Shown in pieces: positions 1 through 10,896 of a DNA stretch of 64,000 bases. The DNA is from Entophlyctis helioformis (lineage: Eukaryota; Chytridiomycota; Chytridiomycetes; Chytridiales; Chytriomycetaceae). Made by a program: the position numbers and the translations under genes. Within the stretch, counting starts at the first letter, position 1, and each line of letters opens with the position of its first letter. Where the stretch lies: positions 1 through 64,000 of the forward strand of contig JAHLKH010000070.1 in assembly GCA_025526915.1 (NCBI GenBank), given 5' to 3'. The notes below the pieces were generated by a model that searched no databases, was not told where the DNA came from, and worked only from the letters and a program-made list of their open reading frames with translations.

Positions 1-27
1 GGATGGATGGATGGATGGATGGGGGAT
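1..27. repeat. GGAT tetranucleotide tract at window edge
   Basis: Six copies of GGAT/GATG followed by a short G run. The stretch up to 354 otherwise holds only the presumed 5' leader of the next gene. There is no telomere-type repeat here. Confidence 0.8.
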
Positions 28-354
28 GGGAACCATGCTCGGCCATCGCTCGATCAGGCAAAGCACTGCGGGGAGCGAGTGAGCGAGAGCGTTCTGCTGC
101 GTCCAGTTGGCGTGCGCCACCGCGTCTACTTTCAGGCACAAACACGCAAGCACGCGCTTGCCACATTCCCGGTGGAGCGGCTACTGTGCGGCGCAACACG
201 GCCGCATCGGCCGACGGGAACAATGCAGTTGTTCCGGTGCACAGCCCGCTGTTGCCGATCCGCGCACAAAAGCCGCCCACTCCGCGCTTCTCCCTCCTCC
301 CATCAACCGCAACCTCCTCACACCACCGCAGCAGTCGCAACCTCATCGACCACA

Positions 355-1340
355 ATGCCCGCCGACAGCATCGATGCCAAGACCCGCCAGCAGCTCAAGG
401 ACGAGCGCCACAACTACGTGCTCGTCGAGGGCACCAAGTCGGCGCTCATGTTCGGCGCGGCCGGCGTCTTTGGCCACCTGCTGGCCCAGCGCACCTGGCC
501 GCTCTACCAGCGCCAGTCGCTTCCCTTCAAGGTGCGCCTTCCTGCCTGCCTGCGTGCCTGCCTGCGTGCCTGCCTGCCTGCGCCTCCACGCTCTTAGCGT
601 CTGTGCTGACTCTCGCTTGCCCACTCTCGCTTGCCCTCGCACGCATGCCGCCCGCCTGCAGTCGTTCCTCCTCATCTGCATCCCCATGGCCGCCTTCTTC
701 ACCACCACCGACAAGGCCGCCATGGCTGCCGACCGCCAGTACGCCCAGCGCTTCTCCATCACCTCTGCCGACGAGCTCGAGGTCAAGGAGCTCGTGCCTG
801 CCGCCGCCAGCGACTCGGCGCTCGACCGTGCCAAGAGCTTTGTCTGGGCAACCCGCTTTGCCCTGCTGGGTGAGTCGTGGATGCCTGCCCGTCTGTCCGT
901 CTGTCCGTCAGCCTGCCTGCAGGGTTGCCCGTCAGCCTGCTCGTGAATGTCGCCCGCAATCGCTGGCAGGCAGTGGCAGTGGCAGTCGATGAGTCATGAT
1001 GAATAGTCGCGCTTACACACACATGCACACACACACGCACACGCACACGCACACGCACATCCCATCGATCCAGGATACGGATGGCTCGGCGCCGTCGGCC
1101 TGGTCGCTCATGTACAACTTTAGCCGCAAGGAGATCTCGCTGCCGCAGAAGCTCATCAACTCGCGCATGGTGGCCCAGTCCGCCGCGCTCGCTGGCTTTG
1201 CCGGCCTGGCTGTCCCTGACAACGACCCGGCGAGCACGCCTGCCGTGCGCATCGACCCGTACTTCCAGCGCGTCGTCGAGGGCACCGCAGGGCCTTCGCT
1301 CAACAGCAACGGCACCGCCGTCTCTTCTTCTACCCACTGA
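355..1340 (+). CDS. RCF2: RCF2-like respiratory supercomplex factor (HIG1 domain), with a frame break
   Basis: Proposed exons are 355-531, 662-869 and 1074-1340. Exon 1 encodes a KDERHNYVLVEG segment, a glycine/alanine-rich membrane stretch and YQRQSLPFK. Exon 2 adds a second hydrophobic stretch and a WATRFALL segment. Exon 3 carries KLINSRMVAQSAALAGFAGL, the HIG1-type end of fungal Rcf2 proteins, which sit in the mitochondrial inner membrane and associate with the complex III-IV supercomplex. The splice phase of exon 2 reads exon 3 as GYGWLGAVGLV and meets a TAG at 1121-1123, while the HIG1 part lies in another frame, so one base seems wrong near 1090-1110. An in-frame ATG at 223 would add an Arg-rich leader that could be a targeting peptide. 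Intron 1 is rich in CCTG units and intron 2 holds a CA tract. The family call rests on remembered resemblance. Confidence 0.6.
1019..1060. repeat. CA-rich microsatellite in RCF2 intron 2
   Basis: Alternating CA and CGCA dinucleotides between the donor at 870 and the acceptor ending at 1073. Confidence 0.8.
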
Positions 1341-1573
1341 TCTCGTCTCTTGTTGCAATGAATAATGTATTGTGTCCTTGGCATCCAGCTCGCTCTCTTG
1401 GCATCCAACCGTGCCATGCATAGCTCTTTTCAGGCGATTCAGTGAAACCGCAACTCAACCTTGTTGCTGTCCCTGCCATGGTTGATGGCTCTTGATGCCT
1501 TAAGCAGCGACGATCGGACAAGAGCGAGGCACGCCTGTGACTGATGACATATGCTCATTCATTCATCTGCAGA

Positions 1574-4500
1574 TCATAAATACTCGTCATCGTCATCTTG
1601 CTCGTCTGAGTGGTCGTTCCATGCTTCGTCCATGTCCACATCATCGCCAGTGACCTCGTCCCAATTGCTGGTGCTTCAGCGTGCACTCTGCCCGCTCATC
1701 CATTGCCGCCAGGTCTCCTGATGCTTGCCACCATGTCAGTTTCACAGAATAGGCTGCAGACATGGACACGGCCACTCGTACCAGATGCCCTTGCATTTCG
1801 GACTTCCTCAAACAGGTCATTGTATGTATGCTGAAATGCTGCAGAATTGCTAATGACGCGGCACACCACTCTGTCGGTAGATGCAGCGGGCGTGAGTGAC
1901 AGATATGCCGTGCATGATCATGTTGACTTACGCGGCAAACAACAGAATGAACTGCTTGCATGACCATTGCTGCGTGTCTGGATGCGCCATCCATTCATCG
2001 AGCAGCTCGCTGCATCGCATCATGGCATACTTGCTGGGCCCATGCCGCAATATCAGCTGTATGTCTTCCCTGCCATACAGTGCCATTCAGCCGTGTCAGT
2101 TTCCAGCCACACACACAACAGCCATCGAAAGGGCAACCTTTGAATGCGCGACTCTTCCTCTGTGAGTGGTCTTCGCTTGCTGTTGATGCCTCGTTTGTTT
2201 GCATTTGGAAACAGGCGACGCTTGGTCCGCTCAAGAGATGAGCCAGCTGGATCAGGCAGCTGACCAATATGCTTTGGTGCAACGCCTGTGAGCATCTTGG
2301 CATTCGTCGTCCTGAGTGCTGTGACAAGCTGCTGTTGTTGATCTTGAGTCAATGAGGCGACTGCCAGATCCAGAGACGGGACATCGAGCCGGCTGTTGAT
2401 TGTCTCGTCATCCACAGACTGGCATGCGTCCTGCCACGTTTGCGAGGTGGTGCGGGCTACATCGGCTGCTCTCTCTGAGACAGCCCAATCATCGTATTAA
2501 TGGTCTCACATGCCAGCTGCTCATGCAAACATCCAAGGCAGATCCATCCATCCTGCTTACCAGATGCGGTTGCATTTCGGACTTCCTCAAACAGTTGACT
2601 GTGTGACTGCTGGAACGTTGCAGAATTGCTAATAACACGACGCACCACTCTGTCGGCAGATGCAGCAGGCGTGAGTGACAGATATGCCGTGCATGACCAT
2701 GTTGACTTACGCGGCAAACAACAGAATGAACTGCTTGCATGACCATTGCTGGCGTGTCTGGATGCGCCATCCATTCATCGAGCAGCTCGCTGCATCGCAT
2801 CATGGCATATTTGCTGGACCCATGTTCCAATATCAGCTGTATCTCTTCCCTGCCATACAGTGACATTTAGCCGTGTCAGTTTCCAGCCACACACACAACA
2901 AGCATTGAAAGAGCAACCTTTGAATGCGCGACTCGTCCTCTGTGAGTGGTCTTCGCTTGCTGTTGATGCCTGGCTTGGATGGATTTGGAAGCAGGTGACG
3001 CCTGATCCGCTCAAGAGATAATCCAGCTGGATCGGGCAGCTGACCAATACTCCTTGGCGCAACGCCTGTGAGCATCTTGGCATTCGTCGTCCTGAGTGCT
3101 GTGACAAGCTGCTGTTGTTGGTCTTGAGTCAACGAGGCGACTGCCAGATCCAGAGACGGGACATCGAGCCGGCTATTGATTGTCTCGTCATCCACAGACT
3201 GGCATGCGTCCTGCCATGCTTGCGAGGTGGTGCGGGCTACATCGGCTGCTCTCTCTGAGACATCCCAATCATCGCATTAATGGTCTCACATTCCAGCTGC
3301 TCATGCAAACATCCAAGGCAGATCCATCCATCCAGCTCACCAGATGTGCTTGCATTTCGGACTTCCTCAATCAGGTGGCTGTATCTCTTCTGGAATTTTG
3401 TAGCATTTACAATGACGCGGCACACCACTCTGTCGGCAGATGCAGCAGGCGTGAGTGACAGATATGCCGTGCATGACCATGTTGACTTACGAGGCGAACA
3501 ACAGAACGACTTGCTTGCATGACCATTGCTGCGTGTCTGGATGTGCCATCCATTCATCGAGCAGCTCGCTGCATCGCATCATGGCATATTTGCTGGGCCC
3601 ATGCCGCAATATCAGCTGTATCTCTTCCCCTGCCATACAGTGCCATTCAGCCGCGTCAGTTTCCAGCCACACACACAACAGCCATCGAAAGGGCAACCTT
3701 TGAATGCACGTCTCGTCCTCTGTGAGTGGTCTTCGCTTGCTGTTGATGCCTGGCTTGGATGGATTTGGAAACAGGCGACGCTTGGTCCGCTCAAGAGATG
3801 ATCCAGCTGGATCGGGCAGCTGACCAATGTTTCTTGGCGCAACGCCTGTGAGCATCTTGGCATTCGTCGTCCTGAGTGTCACAACAAGCTGCTGTTGTTG
3901 GTCTTGAGTCAATGAGGCGACTGCCAGATCCAGAGACGGGACATCGAGCCGGCTATTGATTGTCTCGTCATCCACAGACTGGCATGCGTCCTGCCATGCT
4001 TGCGAGGTGGCGCGGGCTACATCGGCTGCTCTCTCTGAGACATCCCAATCATCGCATTAATGGTCTCACATTCCAGCTGCTCATGCAAACATCCAAGGCA
4101 GATCCATCCATCCAGCTCACCAGATGCACTTGCATTTCGGACTTCCTCAAACAGGTCACTGTATCTCTTCTGAAAAATTGTAGCATTTGCAATGACGCGG
4201 CACACCACTCTGTCGGCAGATGCAGCAGGCGTGAGTGACAGATATGCCATGCATGACCATGTTGACTTACGAGGCGAACAACAGAACGACTTGCTTGCAT
4301 GACCATTGCTGCGTGTCTAGATGTGCCATCCATTCATCGAGCAGCCCGCTGCATCGCATCATGGCATATTTGCTGGACCCATGTTCCAATATCAGCTGTA
4401 TGTCTTCCCTGCCATACAGTGCCATTCAGCCGTGTCAGTTTCCAGCCACACACACAACAAGCATTGAAAGGGCAACCTTTGAATGCACGTCTCGTCCTCT

Positions 4501-7500
4501 GTGAGTGGTCTTCGCTTGCTGTTGATGCCTGGCTTGGATGGATTTGGAAACAGGCGACGCTTGGTCCGCTCAAGAGATGATCCAGCTGGATCGGGCAGCT
4601 GACCAATGTTTCTTGGCGCAACGCCTGTGAGCATCTTGGCATTCGTCGTCCTGAGTGTCACAACAAGCTGCTGTTGTTGGTCTTGAGTCAATGAGGCGAC
4701 TGCCAGATCCAGAGACGGGACATCGAGCCGGCTGTTGATTGTCTCGTCATCCACAGACTGGCATGCGTCCTGCCATGCTTGCGAGGTGGCGCGGGCTACA
4801 TCGGCTGCTCTCTCTGAGACATCCCAATCATCGCATTAATGGTCTCACATTCCAGCTGTTCATGCAAACATCCAAGGCAGATCCATCCATCCAGCTTACC
4901 AGATGCACTTGCTGTTCTGACTTCCTCAAACAGTTGACTGTGTGACTGCTGAAAATTTGTAGCATTTGCAATGACGCGGCACACCACTCTGTCGGCAGAT
5001 GCAGCAGGCGTGAGTGACAGATATGCCATGCATGACCATGTTGACTTACGAGGCGAACAACAGAACGACTTGCTTGCATGACCATTGCTGCGTGTCTAGA
5101 TGTGCCATCCATTCATCGAGCAGCTCGCTGCATCGCATCATGGCATATTTGCTGGACCCATGTTCCAATATCAGCTGTATGTCTTCCCTGCCATACAGTG
5201 CCATTCAGCCGTGTCAGTTTCCAGCCACACACACAACAAGCATTGAAAGGGCAACCTTTGAATGCACGTCTCGTCCTCTGTGAGTGGTCTTCGCTTGCTG
5301 TTGATGCCTGGCTTGGATGGATTTGGAAACAGGCGACGCTTGGTCCGCTCAAGAGATGATCCAGCTGGATCGGGCAGCTGACCAATGTTTCTTGGCGCAA
5401 CGCCTGTGAGCATCTTGGCATTCGTCGTCCTGAGTGTCACAACAAGCTGCTGTTGTTGGTCTTGAGTCAATGAGGCGACTGCCAGATCCAGAGACGGGAC
5501 ATCGAGCCGGCTATTGATTGTCTCGTCATCCACAGACTGGCATGCGTCCTGCCATGTTTGCGAGGTGGCGCGGGTTACATCGGCTGCTCTCTCTGAGACA
5601 TCCCAATCATCGCATTAATGGTCTCACATTCCAGCTGCTCATGCAAACATCCAAGGCAGATCCATCCATCCAGCTCACCAGATGCACTTGCATTTCGGAC
5701 TTCCTCAAACAAGTGGCTGTGTCTCTGCTGAAAATTTGTAGCATTTACAATGACGCGGCACACCACTCTGTCGGCAGATGCAGCAGGCGTGAGTGACAGA
5801 TATGCCATGCATGACCATGTTGACTTACGAGGCGAACAACAGAACGACTTGCTTGCATGACCATTGCTGCGTGTCTAGATGTGCCATCCATTCATCGAGC
5901 AGCTCGCTGCATCGCATCATGGCATATTTGCTGGACCCATGTTCCAATATCAGCTGTATGTCTTCCCTGCCATACAGTGACATTTAGCCGTGTCAGTTTC
6001 CAGCCACACACACAACAGCCATCGAAAGAGCAACCTTTGAATGCGCGACTCTTCCTCTGTGAGTGGTCTTCGCTTGCTGTTGATGCCTGGCTTGGATGGA
6101 TTTGGAAGCAGGCGACGCTTGGTCCGCTCAAGAGATGATCCAGCTGGATCGGGCAGCTGACCAATGCTCCTTGGCATAACGTCTCTGAGCATCCCGGCAT
6201 TCGTCGTCCTGAGTGCCGTGACAAGCTGCTGCTGTTGGTCTTGTGTCAATGAGGCGACTGCCAGATCCAGAGACGGGACATCGAGCCGGCTATTGATTGT
6301 CTCGTCATCCACAGACTGGCATGCGTCCTGCCATGTTTGCGAGGTGGTGCGGGCTACATCGGCTGCTCTCTCTGAGACAGCCCAATCATCGCATTAATGG
6401 TCTCACATGCCAGCTGCTCATGCAAACATCCAAGGCAGATCCATCCATCCAGCTCACCAGATGCACTTGCATTTCGGACTTCCTCAAACAAGTGGCTGTG
6501 TCTCTGCTGAAAATTTGTAGCATTTACAATGACGCGGCACACCACTCTGTCGGCAGATGCAGCAGGCGTGAGTGACAGATATGCCATGCATGACCATGTT
6601 GACTTACGAGGCGAACAACAGAACGACTTGCTTGCATGACCATTGCTGCGTGTCTGGATGCGCCATCCATTCATCGAGCAGCTCGCTGCATCGCATCATG
6701 GCATACTTGCTGGACCCATGTTCCAATATCAGCTGTATGTCTTCCCTGCCATACAGTGCCATTCAGCCGTGTCAGTTTCCAGCCACACACACAACAGCCA
6801 TCGAAAGAGCAACCTTTGAATGCGCGACTCTTCAGCTGTCAGTGGCCGACGTTCCTTTGAGCCTTTCTTGGATGGATTTGGAAGCAGGCGACGCCTGATC
6901 CGCTCAAGAGATGAATCGGCTGGATCGGGCAACTGATCAATACTCTTTAGCATAACCTCTCTGAGCATCCCGGCATTCGATGTCTTGAGTGCCACAACAA
7001 GCTTCTGCTGCTGGTCTTGTGTCAACGAGGCGACTGAGCAGCCAAGCAATGGAGACAGGCCGAGACGATCCAGTGATCTGGCTGTTTTGTCCGGCATTGG
7101 CATACTTTGCAGTTGACGCAAGACATCGTCTGTTGCTGTTGATGATGGCGAGCCTGTGCGTTGTTCGAGTGGCTCGGCCCTACGTCTGCGAGTCTGGCGA
7201 TGCTGATCAGACGATGTAAGCGAAAGGCTGCTGTCTGCATCAGATACGTCAGATGCGACCGATGTGGCCGCTGATGAGCGAGATCGCTTGGCAAGGCGGC
7301 CGGTGTGGATGGCATCTGGTGCGTCTGCATCGACAGCCATGCTGCGCTGTGCCATCCACAGCGGCTGTCCATCATGGCGTGCCTCGTGCTGCTGGACCAT
7401 CGACAACGGTGGCTGTGTTGTGCTGCAAGCGGTCAGCCAGACGGTGCAGGCTGGACAGCAGAGGCAGGCCAGAGCGACGGACACGCAGACTCACTCGGTG

Positions 7501-7922
7501 TCTGCACGAGAGGCAGGCTGCTCAACAGCAACAGCAACAGCGACCGCCCGCGTGGGCCGTCCGTTGGCTGCAGCGGGCTCGCTGGACGCTTGTGCCGGCT
7601 CGTCGCTCGGCTGCCCGTGTACCTCGTATGGGTGGCCGGCCCTGCCGCGAGGTTGCCGCAGCAGCTCCTGTGGTGCATGCAGTGTGAGCCAGCCAGCCAG
7701 CCACGGCAGCCAGCCACGGCAGCCCGCCGCACTCACCGCCACATCCGCCAGTGTCGGCTGGCCGCCGCTGTCTTGTGCGCTCATTCGTGCTGCCGCTTGA
7801 GCGTGTTGCTGCGAGCCAAGCAAACCATCCGCTTGCCATCCTTGACATCCCAGATCGCGGCTGGTCAGCACCATCAGCGACCGGAACTCGGCCATGAACC
7901 CTTCCATCGACTGTGCTACCAT
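1574..7922 (-). CDS. Unrecognised protein with 188-residue repeats made by tandem exon amplification
   Basis: Not a family I recognise. Unique exons are 7922-7737, 7667-7495 and 7422-6814, with phases that match. They encode a start with MVAQSMEGF, a basic/Ser-rich stretch and then the first, diverged repeat core (LTQDQQQKLVVALKTSN). From there a three-exon cassette repeats: B (138 nt, e.g. 6745-6608), C (89 nt, 6546-6458) and A (337 nt, 6371-6035). These sum to 564 nt, or 188 codons, so the frame is kept from unit to unit. Introns are 68, 61 and 86 nt. The introns after B and C have GTAAGT and GTGAGC donors. The A core contains LTQDQQQQLVTALRTTN and LPDPAGSSLER; B contains KYAMMRCSELLDEW; C contains LFEEVRNAS. 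There are six genomic periods. Two B exons, near 3627 and 2751, carry one extra base that breaks the frame. The 3' end is unresolved; an acidic reading frame ends with TGA at 1576-1574. The predicted length is about 1,500 residues if all units are spliced as modelled. Confidence 0.55.
1781..6745. repeat. Tandem array of 779-780 bp units (exon cassettes)
   Basis: The same block recurs with landmarks at 2415, 3195, 3975, 4754, 5533 and 6312 (the reverse-strand codons for MDDETINSRLD). The spacings are 780, 780, 779, 779 and 779. Exons and introns are both conserved. The units near 4754 and 5533 encode identical core proteins, while the copy nearest the gene start (6814-7060) is clearly diverged. 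The two 780-bp periods differ by single-base insertions at a CCCC run (about 3627) and at GG (about 2751). Both strands give long overlapping open frames; only the minus frame is consistent with splicing. Confidence 0.95.
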
Positions 7923-8077
7923 CCAGCGTGATGGATCCTGTCAACCACCACATACGCTCTGCTCCAGACGGCAGCCTGGTTAGACAGCTGACGACGGCCG
8001 CTGGCAGATGCTGCCTGCAGATAAAAGGCATCTCGTGTGCAAGATGGCCAGGAGACTCGCGGCTCGCATCAAGCGCG

Positions 8078-8109
8078 TGGTTGAGCGTGGTTGAGCGTGG
8101 TTGAGCGTG
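8078..8109. repeat. Short tandem repeat upstream of PUF6
   Basis: Three direct copies of a 10-bp unit, TTGAGCGTGG, lie in the divergent promoter region between the repeat-protein gene (start 7922) and PUF6 (start 8220). A T9 tract follows at about 8170. Confidence 0.8.
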
Positions 8110-8219
8110 GCCGGCCTGGCTGTGCCCCGTGTTGGCGAGTCGCGGTGCGGCGAGGATCGCACGTTTCTTCTTTTTTTTTGTTGTTGGCTGCTTCCTCGCA
8201 TTGAATCCATCCACGCAGC

Positions 8220-10797
8220 ATGGGCAAGGACGTCGCCAAGAAGAGCAGTTCAAAGAGCAAGGGCGGCAAGAGCGCCGCCGGTGCACCGCACGCAAAGAGT
8301 GCCTCGAAGCCGCCAAAGAAGCACGCAGCTGTGCAGCAGGACGATGCCGACGAGCAGGCGGCCTTTGACGAGTCGCTCGAGGCTGGCGACGCTGTCGATG
8401 GCAGCGAGCAGCAGTATGGCGACGACGACGACTACGCAGAAGCCGACGAGGCGGCTGGAGGCGACGAAGCAGCAGAAGACGACGACGACGACGAGCAGCA
8501 GAGTCCGGTCGCCAAGCGGGCCAAGACCGAGGAAGAGGCCGAAAAGAGCCGTGCGTCTCGCGCCGAGCAGCAGCGTCTGCTCAAGGAGCGCAAGCTGCAG
8601 AAGCCGCATGCGTCGCTCATCTCCGAGGCCAAGAGCATTTGGGAGCAGGTGCGCCAGAAGCGCATGACCAAGCCCGAGCGCCGGGTGCTCATGAACCGCA
8701 TGATGGAGCTTGTCGGCGGCCGTGCCAAGGAGGTGTGTGCCCGTCGATGCGTCTTGCTGGCTGGCTATCTGGCGGGTTGTCTAGTTGTGTATATGGCTGG
8801 CTGGCTATATGTCTGCCTGCCTGTCTGCCTGCCTGGCACCTGCGTTGTGCACTCGCGATCGCCGTCCTTGTGGCCCGTGCGCTGACCCTGCTCCCGCCCA
8901 TAAAAAGATCATCTTCAAGCACGATGCCAGTCGCATCGTCCAGTGCTGTGTCAAGTACGGCACGACCGAGCAGCGCGACCAGATCGCCGAAGAGCTCAAG
9001 GGCCAGTACGCCCGCCTCTCGCAGTCGCAGTACGGCCGCTTTATCGTGTCCAAGATCCTGACGTACTGCCCCAAATACCGCAACACGGTCATCTCTGACT
9101 TTTATGGCAAGGTGCGCACGCTTGTGCGCCACAAGGAGGCCTCGCTCGTGCTCGATGAGGCCTATTCGCAGTTTGCCAACGCGTCCCAGCGCTCCGCTCT
9201 CATGGAAGAGTTCTACGGGCCCGAGTACGCCGTCTTCAAGAAGCTCGACGACAAGCGCAGCCTCGACTCGCTGCTCGCTTCCAACCCCGAGCGCAAGCCC
9301 GCCATCTTGCGCCATCTGCGCCAGACGCTCGACTCGGTGCTCCAAAAGGGCTCCTTCAACCTCGGCAAGACGCCGATCCTACACCGTGCTGTCTGGGAGT
9401 ACGTGAGCCACGCCGAGACCAAGGTCGCCGCCGACATGATCGAGCTGCTCAAGGACCACCTTGTGCACATTCTGCACACGCGCGACGGTGCCCGTGTCGC
9501 GCAGTACTGTCTCCTCCATGCGTCCCCCAAGGACCGCAAGCACATTCTCAAGTCGTTCAAGGGATTTGTGCATGCGATTGCCCGCGAGCAGTACGGCCAC
9601 GCGGTGCTCATCACGGCGTTTGAGACGATTGACGACACGGTCATTGTGTCCAAGACGATTGTCAGCGAGCTGCTCACGACTGCGGCGGCGGCGGCGGGCA
9701 CGGGTGTCGGCGGCGGCGGCGACTCGGGCGGCGTTGCGCTGAGCATCTCGGAGATTCTGCGCGACAAGTACGCGTCGCGCGTGGTGCTGTTCTTGCTCAG
9801 CGGCCGCAACAAGCGGTTCCAGCCGGCGTACCTCGTCGAGGAGCTGCAGGCCATGGATGCCGTGCGGCGGTCGACGTCCAAGAAGGACGATTCGCTGCGA
9901 CGCTCTCAGCTGCTCGAGGCTGCGGCCCCTGTGCTCGTGGCTGCGGTTGCTGAGCATGCCAACGAGCTCCTCCGCGACCGTATTGGCGGACAGGTTCTGC
10001 TCGAGACGGTGGCTGTGCTCGGAACGTCTGCGTCTGGTGTTGACGCGATCATGGCGGCTGTTGTCGATGCTGTGGCGGCCAACCTTGATCCTGCCGGTGT
10101 CGTTGATGAGGACGAGGCTATGGATACGGACGCTCCTGCTGGTGCTGCTGCCGCCGCCACGGACGATGATGACGCGAGCGTGTCGTCTGACGATGGCGAC
10201 GACGATGGCGACAACACTGAGCTGGTTGTCAAGAGCGGCAAGGCGTACAACGCCGTCACGGTTCTCAAGGCCGAGCGCGATGCAGCCAAGCAGGCTGCCC
10301 AGGGCCTCGACATGGCGTCGTCGCTCCTCGTCAACCGGTCCGCCACCTTTACCCTCAAGGCGCTTGTGTCGGCCAAGACCCCCGACATGGGTGCCGCTCC
10401 CTGGCGACCGGCCCTGATCTCGTCCCTCATGTCCGTCCTCGCCCCCGTGCTCAGCACCTGGATCGCGTACTGCGCTGCCGACCCTGCGTCGCGCTCCGGC
10501 ACGGCGCTCATCTTTGTTGCCATGATCGAGACCGCGGGCGATGCGCTCGCCCGGCAGATGCGCGAGGCCGTCGTTGCGGGCGGTGTGGACGTGGCGGCTG
10601 TTGCAAAGGACGCGGCTGCGGCGGTTGCCGCGGCGAGAGAGGCAAGAGACGCAAACGAGGCGGCCGGTGCGCCGGCTGCCAAGGGCAAATCCCAGAAACG
10701 TAAGCGCGGCGACAAGGAGTCCAAGGCCGGCAGCGACAAACCGGCGGTCGTGCACAAGTCGGCTGTTGAGACGCTGCTTGGTTTCTTGTCTGCCTGA
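8220..10797 (+). CDS. PUF6: PUF6-type Pumilio protein (nucleolar ribosome-biogenesis factor)
   Basis: Exons are 8220-8732 and 8908-10797 (phase 0 junction), giving 800 residues. The first 100 residues are lysine- and acid-rich low complexity, as usual for nucleolar proteins. From about residue 150 come Puf-like repeats (IIFKHDASRIVQCCVKYGT, SQYGRFIVSKIL, DGARVAQYCLL, EQYGHAVLITAF), then a CPL-type C-terminal half and a lysine-rich tail. Yeast Puf6 and human PUM3 bind RNA and double-stranded nucleic acid and take part in 60S assembly and ASH1 mRNA repression. The length and the KHDAS opening repeat fit this branch rather than cytoplasmic Pumilio. The single 175-nt intron contains CCTG repeats. 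The gene converges on the RING gene, with 99 bp between stop codons. Confidence 0.88.
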
Positions 10798-10896
10798 TCG
10801 ATGTGTGCCTGTGTTTGTGCGTGTGTTGGGGTCGACGGTTTTTCTCTATTAAACTCGTTACTTTTACTGAGCCATAATTACGTTTATTGGACGCTG

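Noticed and set aside
1..27. Telomere at the window start
   Set aside because: The repeat is GGAT, not the TTAGGG type common in fungi, and is only 27 bp long.
1781..6745. CRISPR-like or satellite array
   Set aside because: Units are 779-780 bp, contain phased exons, and lack short repeats with unique spacers. A pure satellite would not keep 564-nt coding sums.
1781..6745. Mobile element or retrotransposon array
   Set aside because: No transposase, reverse transcriptase, terminal repeats or target-site duplications seen.
1896..6898. Repeated plus-strand open frames of 60-108 residues in the tandem array
   Set aside because: They are mirror frames of the minus-strand exons and introns; they cross the well-placed splice sites and show no domain or splicing logic of their own.
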